From the NCBI GenBank assembly GCA_038237235.1, contig JBBRYW010000076.1, positions 1 to 14,988 on the forward strand: a stretch of DNA of 14,988 nucleotides, in the 5' to 3' direction. Below, piece by piece: positions 12,653 to 14,988 of this stretch. Origin of the DNA: JBBRYW01 sp038237235 (GTDB taxonomy: Bacteria; Actinomycetota; Thermoleophilia; Gaiellales; Gaiellaceae). Under the pieces are notes generated by a model. The model was not told the DNA's origin. It saw only the letters and a list, made by a program, of their open reading frames with translations, and ran no database searches. Position 1 is the first letter of the stretch. Every line of letters begins with the position of its first letter. A program made the position numbers and the translations under genes.

Positions 12653-13012
12653 TCAAGCATCTGGATCGAGATCTCTGATCCGTGCCGCATAGTGCTCGCT
12701 GCCGGGCCGGAGCGAGCTCGCGAGCTTGTAGTGCCCGTTCGCCTCTGCCGCCCGGCCCTGCTTCTCGAGGCAGCGGCCGAGCGCGTAGTGTGCGTAGTCG
12801 TCGGCCGGTGACAGCTCGAGCATCGCCCGGAACTCGGACTCGGCCTCGCCCCACCGCTTGATCCGGAAGTAGGCGATGCCGAGTGCCTCCCGGATCGAGG
12901 CCTTGTCGGGCTCGCGCCTCTTCGCCTTCTCGAGAGGGACTGTCGCTTGAGCTGCCATCCCCTTCTTCAGGTGGGCGCGACCCTGCTGAAAGAGGGTGTA
13001 CGTGTCGGTCAT
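12653..13012 (-). CDS. Small TPR-repeat protein
   Basis: 119 aa from the ATG at 13012, overlapping the stop of the nucleotidyltransferase gene by 4 bp (ATGA), so translationally coupled. It consists almost entirely of about three tetratricopeptide-like helix pairs (roughly residues 4-37, 38-71, 72-105). These carry the expected small/aromatic positions, for example ALGIAYFRIKRWGEAESEFRAML (44-66) and HYALGRCLEKQGRAAEANGHY (75-95). There is no signal peptide or membrane segment, so it is probably cytoplasmic. TPRs mediate protein-protein contacts; the partner is unknown, though the coupled nucleotidyltransferase is an obvious candidate. No specific function is recognised. Confidence 0.82.
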   Translation of the reverse strand: MTDTYTLFQQGRAHLKKGMAAQATVPLEKAKRREPDKASIREALGIAYFRIKRWGEAESEFRAMLELSPADDYAHYALGRCLEKQGRAAEANGHYKLASSLRPGSEHYAARIRDLDPDA

Positions 13013-13713
13013 TCGAACGCTCTCAGGTAGCGAAAATTCTCTCGTACCAAGTCAACCGGATGCGTCAAATCCCGCGTTGGACCGACGTCGATGGCGAGGA
13101 TCTCCAGACCAGCGTCGATCGCGCGCTGATAGGCATCCTTCAGCTCGTACGGCGGGCCCGGAAGATTCTCGAGGAACGGCACCAGCTCCTGCCGCACGCC
13201 CCAGAGCGGCGCCGAGGTCAACGGATTTCCCGGATCGGGGTCGTACACCCGGCGGACGAGCTCCCCCTCCAGCACGATGCCCGGCTTGCCCGGGCTCGGC
13301 GCGAGCCCCCTCCGCACGCCGATCCCCCCCGCGACGCCTCCGCGGGCGAAGAGCTCGGCGAACGCGGCGACGTCGCCTCGGCTGTAGACCGTGTCGGCGG
13401 CGGAGATCAGGCAAGCAGGGCTGGCGCCGGCGGCGAGCGCGCGTGCAACAGCGTCGGCCGAGCCGTCTGCCTTCGGCTGCCGCGCGTAGCGCACCTCGAG
13501 GCCAAAGGCTCGGCCCGCGTCGACGAGACGCTCGATCTGCTCCGCCAGATGTCCGACCGTCACCGTCACGCGCTCGATGCCGGCAGCCCTGAGGTCGCGG
13601 AGCAGCGTCGAGATCACCGGCTTGCCGTCGATCGGCAGGATCGGCTTCGGCCACCGCTCGGTGAGCGGACGAGGCCGGCGGCCCTCGCCGGCTGCAAGCA
13701 CGATCGCCTCCAT
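13009..13713 (-). CDS. Nucleotidyltransferase of the sugar-phosphate (NTP_transferase) family
   Basis: 234 aa from the ATG at 13713, starting 2 bp after the transglutaminase stop. The N-terminal nucleotide-binding block is MEAIVLAAGEGRRPRPLTERWPKP followed by ILPIDGKPVI, typical of enzymes such as RfbA, GlmU and mannose-1-phosphate guanylyltransferase. ADGSADAVARAL (residues 82-93) matches the GTAxAL segment, and AAD (105-107) is in place of the metal-binding GD motif, with Asp107 the likely ligand. The family transfers NMP from an NTP to a sugar or choline-type phosphate. The usual GTRLRPLT is GRRPRPLT here, a small departure in the phosphate-binding loop. There is no C-terminal hexapeptide (LbH) domain, so it is a single-domain enzyme. 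The substrate cannot be told; neighbours suggest a cell-envelope precursor, but that is inference. The ATGA overlap links it to the TPR gene. Confidence 0.85.
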   Translation of the reverse strand: MEAIVLAAGEGRRPRPLTERWPKPILPIDGKPVISTLLRDLRAAGIERVTVTVGHLAEQIERLVDAGRAFGLEVRYARQPKADGSADAVARALAAGASPACLISAADTVYSRGDVAAFAELFARGGVAGGIGVRRGLAPSPGKPGIVLEGELVRRVYDPDPGNPLTSAPLWGVRQELVPFLENLPGPPYELKDAYQRAIDAGLEILAIDVGPTRDLTHPVDLVRENFRYLRAFE

Positions 13714-13715
13714 CT

Positions 13716-14988
13716 CTACGCGATTCCGAGCGAGCGCAGCGACACGAACCCGCGGGCCCGCTCGAGCGGCGTCAGGCGAGCTCGGATGCTTCCGAGCAGC
13801 CCTCGCAGCTCGATCCGGCAGCGCGCCGCGTCGGCCTCGGCTCGCTCGGCCGGCGCGAACCGGGCGCGATCGAGCGCCTGGGTGAAGGTTCGGGCGTCCA
13901 CCCCCAGACGCTCCTCCACGAGCGCGCCGAGGTCGCCGGAGGTGGCCGTCGGCGCAACGGCGACTCCCTGGTCGGCGAGGAAGGCGACGAGCTCAGCGCG
14001 ACAGGCGCTCGCGAGCAGACGTGTCCCAGGCCCCTTCGTGCGTCGCCGTCGCCGGACGGATTTCGCGAGCAAGAGCAGCAGCGCGACGACACCGACACCG
14101 ATGCCTGCGCCTCCGAGAATTCGCGCCCCGCTGAGCATGCCGTCGTTGCTCTTCCTGCCCTCTGCGGGAGGCTGCAGGCCGAGGCGAGGAGGCTTCAGCC
14201 CGCTCCCCAGGCTGTCCCTCAGTGCCTGAAGCCCCAGCGCTGCGCCACCGAGTGCCGCCAGCGCTCCTGTTGCGTCGAAACGCGACGAGGCGGCACTGTA
14301 GGAGCCGCCGAGGCCGCCGCGGGTAGGGGTCGGGTCGAAGGGGAGCCAGCCCACGCCGTTGAACCAGACCTCGACCCACGTGTGCGCTTGGTGGTCGGTC
14401 ACCGTCCACGTGCTGTTCGCGGAGTCGTATGAGCCGCTCGTGAAGCCGGCGGCAACGCGCGAGGGAATTCCGAGGTAGCGCAGCATCAGCGCCATCGCTC
14501 CCGCGTAGTGCTGGCAGTATCCCCGGTGCGTTCGCAGGACGAAGTCGGCGAGCGGTGGCGCTCCCGACGAGGGCGGTGGCTGCTGGTCGTAGCGAAAGAC
14601 TCCGCTGAGGCGGAACCATGCCTCGAGGGCAAGCGCAGCGGCGTACGGGCTGCGTGCGCCTCCGGCGACGCGAGTCGCCTGGCGAGCGAGGGCTGAGTAC
14701 GGCGCCACGTGTTCGTCCGCGGAGTGGCGCAGCAGGAGGGAAGTCAGGGTCGCGCGTCGTCTCCGGGCGCCGAACGCGGGGACGTGGACACCGGGAGCCA
14801 CCGTGAGAAAGCGTGTCCGGATGGGCTCCGGGTAGCGCGTAGACGAACGCTGAAGCCGTCCCGGGCTCGGCAGCGAGACGAGGCTCCACGCCGTGTAGCT
14901 TGCGCCGCGGGCGACCCCGGACGGCGTGAGCGCGATCCCGCCGGCGGCGTATGTCACGAGCCCGAGGCCGCCCGTCCGGTAGGCGACG
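13716..14988 (-). CDS. TgpA-like transglutaminase-domain membrane protein, 5' end missing
   Basis: The reading frame is open to the window edge, so the N-terminus is missing; an internal GTG at 14957 should not be taken as the start. The visible 423 residues contain a transglutaminase-like core: THRGYCQHYAGAMALMLRYLG with catalytic Cys (codon 14516-14514), then DHQAHTWVEVWF with the His, and GWLPFDPTP with the Asp, completing the Cys-His-Asp triad. GIPSRVAAGF lies between Cys and His, as usual in this family. After a Gly/Ala/Ser-rich linker comes one hydrophobic segment (VGVVALLLLLA) followed by RRRRR, a membrane anchor with positive-inside character. A C-terminal helical region resembling DUF4129 follows. 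In TgpA-like proteins the missing part has several N-terminal membrane helices and an extracellular domain. The substrate is unknown. It is probably first in an operon with the nucleotidyltransferase and TPR genes. Confidence 0.86.
   Translation of the reverse strand, partial: VAYRTGGLGLVTYAAGGIALTPSGVARGASYTAWSLVSLPSPGRLQRSSTRYPEPIRTRFLTVAPGVHVPAFGARRRRATLTSLLLRHSADEHVAPYSALARQATRVAGGARSPYAAALALEAWFRLSGVFRYDQQPPPSSGAPPLADFVLRTHRGYCQHYAGAMALMLRYLGIPSRVAAGFTSGSYDSANSTWTVTDHQAHTWVEVWFNGVGWLPFDPTPTRGGLGGSYSAASSRFDATGALAALGGAALGLQALRDSLGSGLKPPRLGLQPPAEGRKSNDGMLSGARILGGAGIGVGVVALLLLLAKSVRRRRRTKGPGTRLLASACRAELVAFLADQGVAVAPTATSGDLGALVEERLGVDARTFTQALDRARFAPAERAEADAARCRIELRGLLGSIRARLTPLERARGFVSLRSLGIA

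Overview
The window reads as chromosomal DNA of a high-GC actinobacterium. GC is very high throughout, GTG and TTG starts are common, and the gene order matches the actinobacterial transcription/translation operon. A deep lineage such as Thermoleophilia (Gaiellales or Solirubrobacterales-like) is a guess from overall protein character and cannot be shown here. No RNA genes, CRISPR arrays, insertion sequences or transposases were found.

Layout. Nearly everything lies on the minus strand, so the biological order runs from high to low coordinates. (1) 14988 to 12122: a 5'-truncated TgpA-like membrane transglutaminase, a sugar-phosphate-type nucleotidyltransferase, a small TPR protein and D-aminoacyl-tRNA deacylase (dtd). 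The first three are tightly packed. (2) 12121 to 12025: a compact regulatory gap with a TATGAT-type -10 inside a perfect 7-bp dyad, a terminator-like hairpin with a T-run, and a strong Shine-Dalgarno (SD) sequence leading to rimP. (3) 12024 to 7770: rimP-nusA-ylxR-infB, the first half of the classic nusA-infB operon. (4) 7769 to 2626: an accessory block of about 5 kb made only of secreted proteins. It holds a minus-strand HEYQH zinc metalloprotease with an immune-inhibitor-A-like C-terminal module, facing two plus-strand, translationally coupled, paralogous LVIVD-type beta-propeller proteins. Two hairpins separate the convergent units. (5) 2625 to 1: ylxP (DUF503)-rbfA-nrnA-truB-ribF, the second half of the same core operon, with overlapping or nearly overlapping genes; ribF runs off the window.

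How the genes work together. The core genes mature the 30S subunit (RimP, RbfA), initiate translation (IF2), control transcription elongation and termination (NusA, YlxR), modify tRNA (TruB), degrade nanoRNA (NrnA) and make FMN/FAD (RibF). The unusual point is that an exported-protein cassette sits exactly between infB and ylxP, splitting an operon that is normally continuous. The two propeller paralogs share six aligned histidines and a cysteine pair, which hints at a metal- or ligand-binding site, but their function is unknown. NusA carries an unexpected C-x9-C-x10-C-x4-H motif in its C-terminal tail. No complete new defence or mobile system is visible. The best candidates for something undescribed are the secreted propeller pair with its metalloprotease neighbour, the NusA Cys/His tail and the rimP leader.
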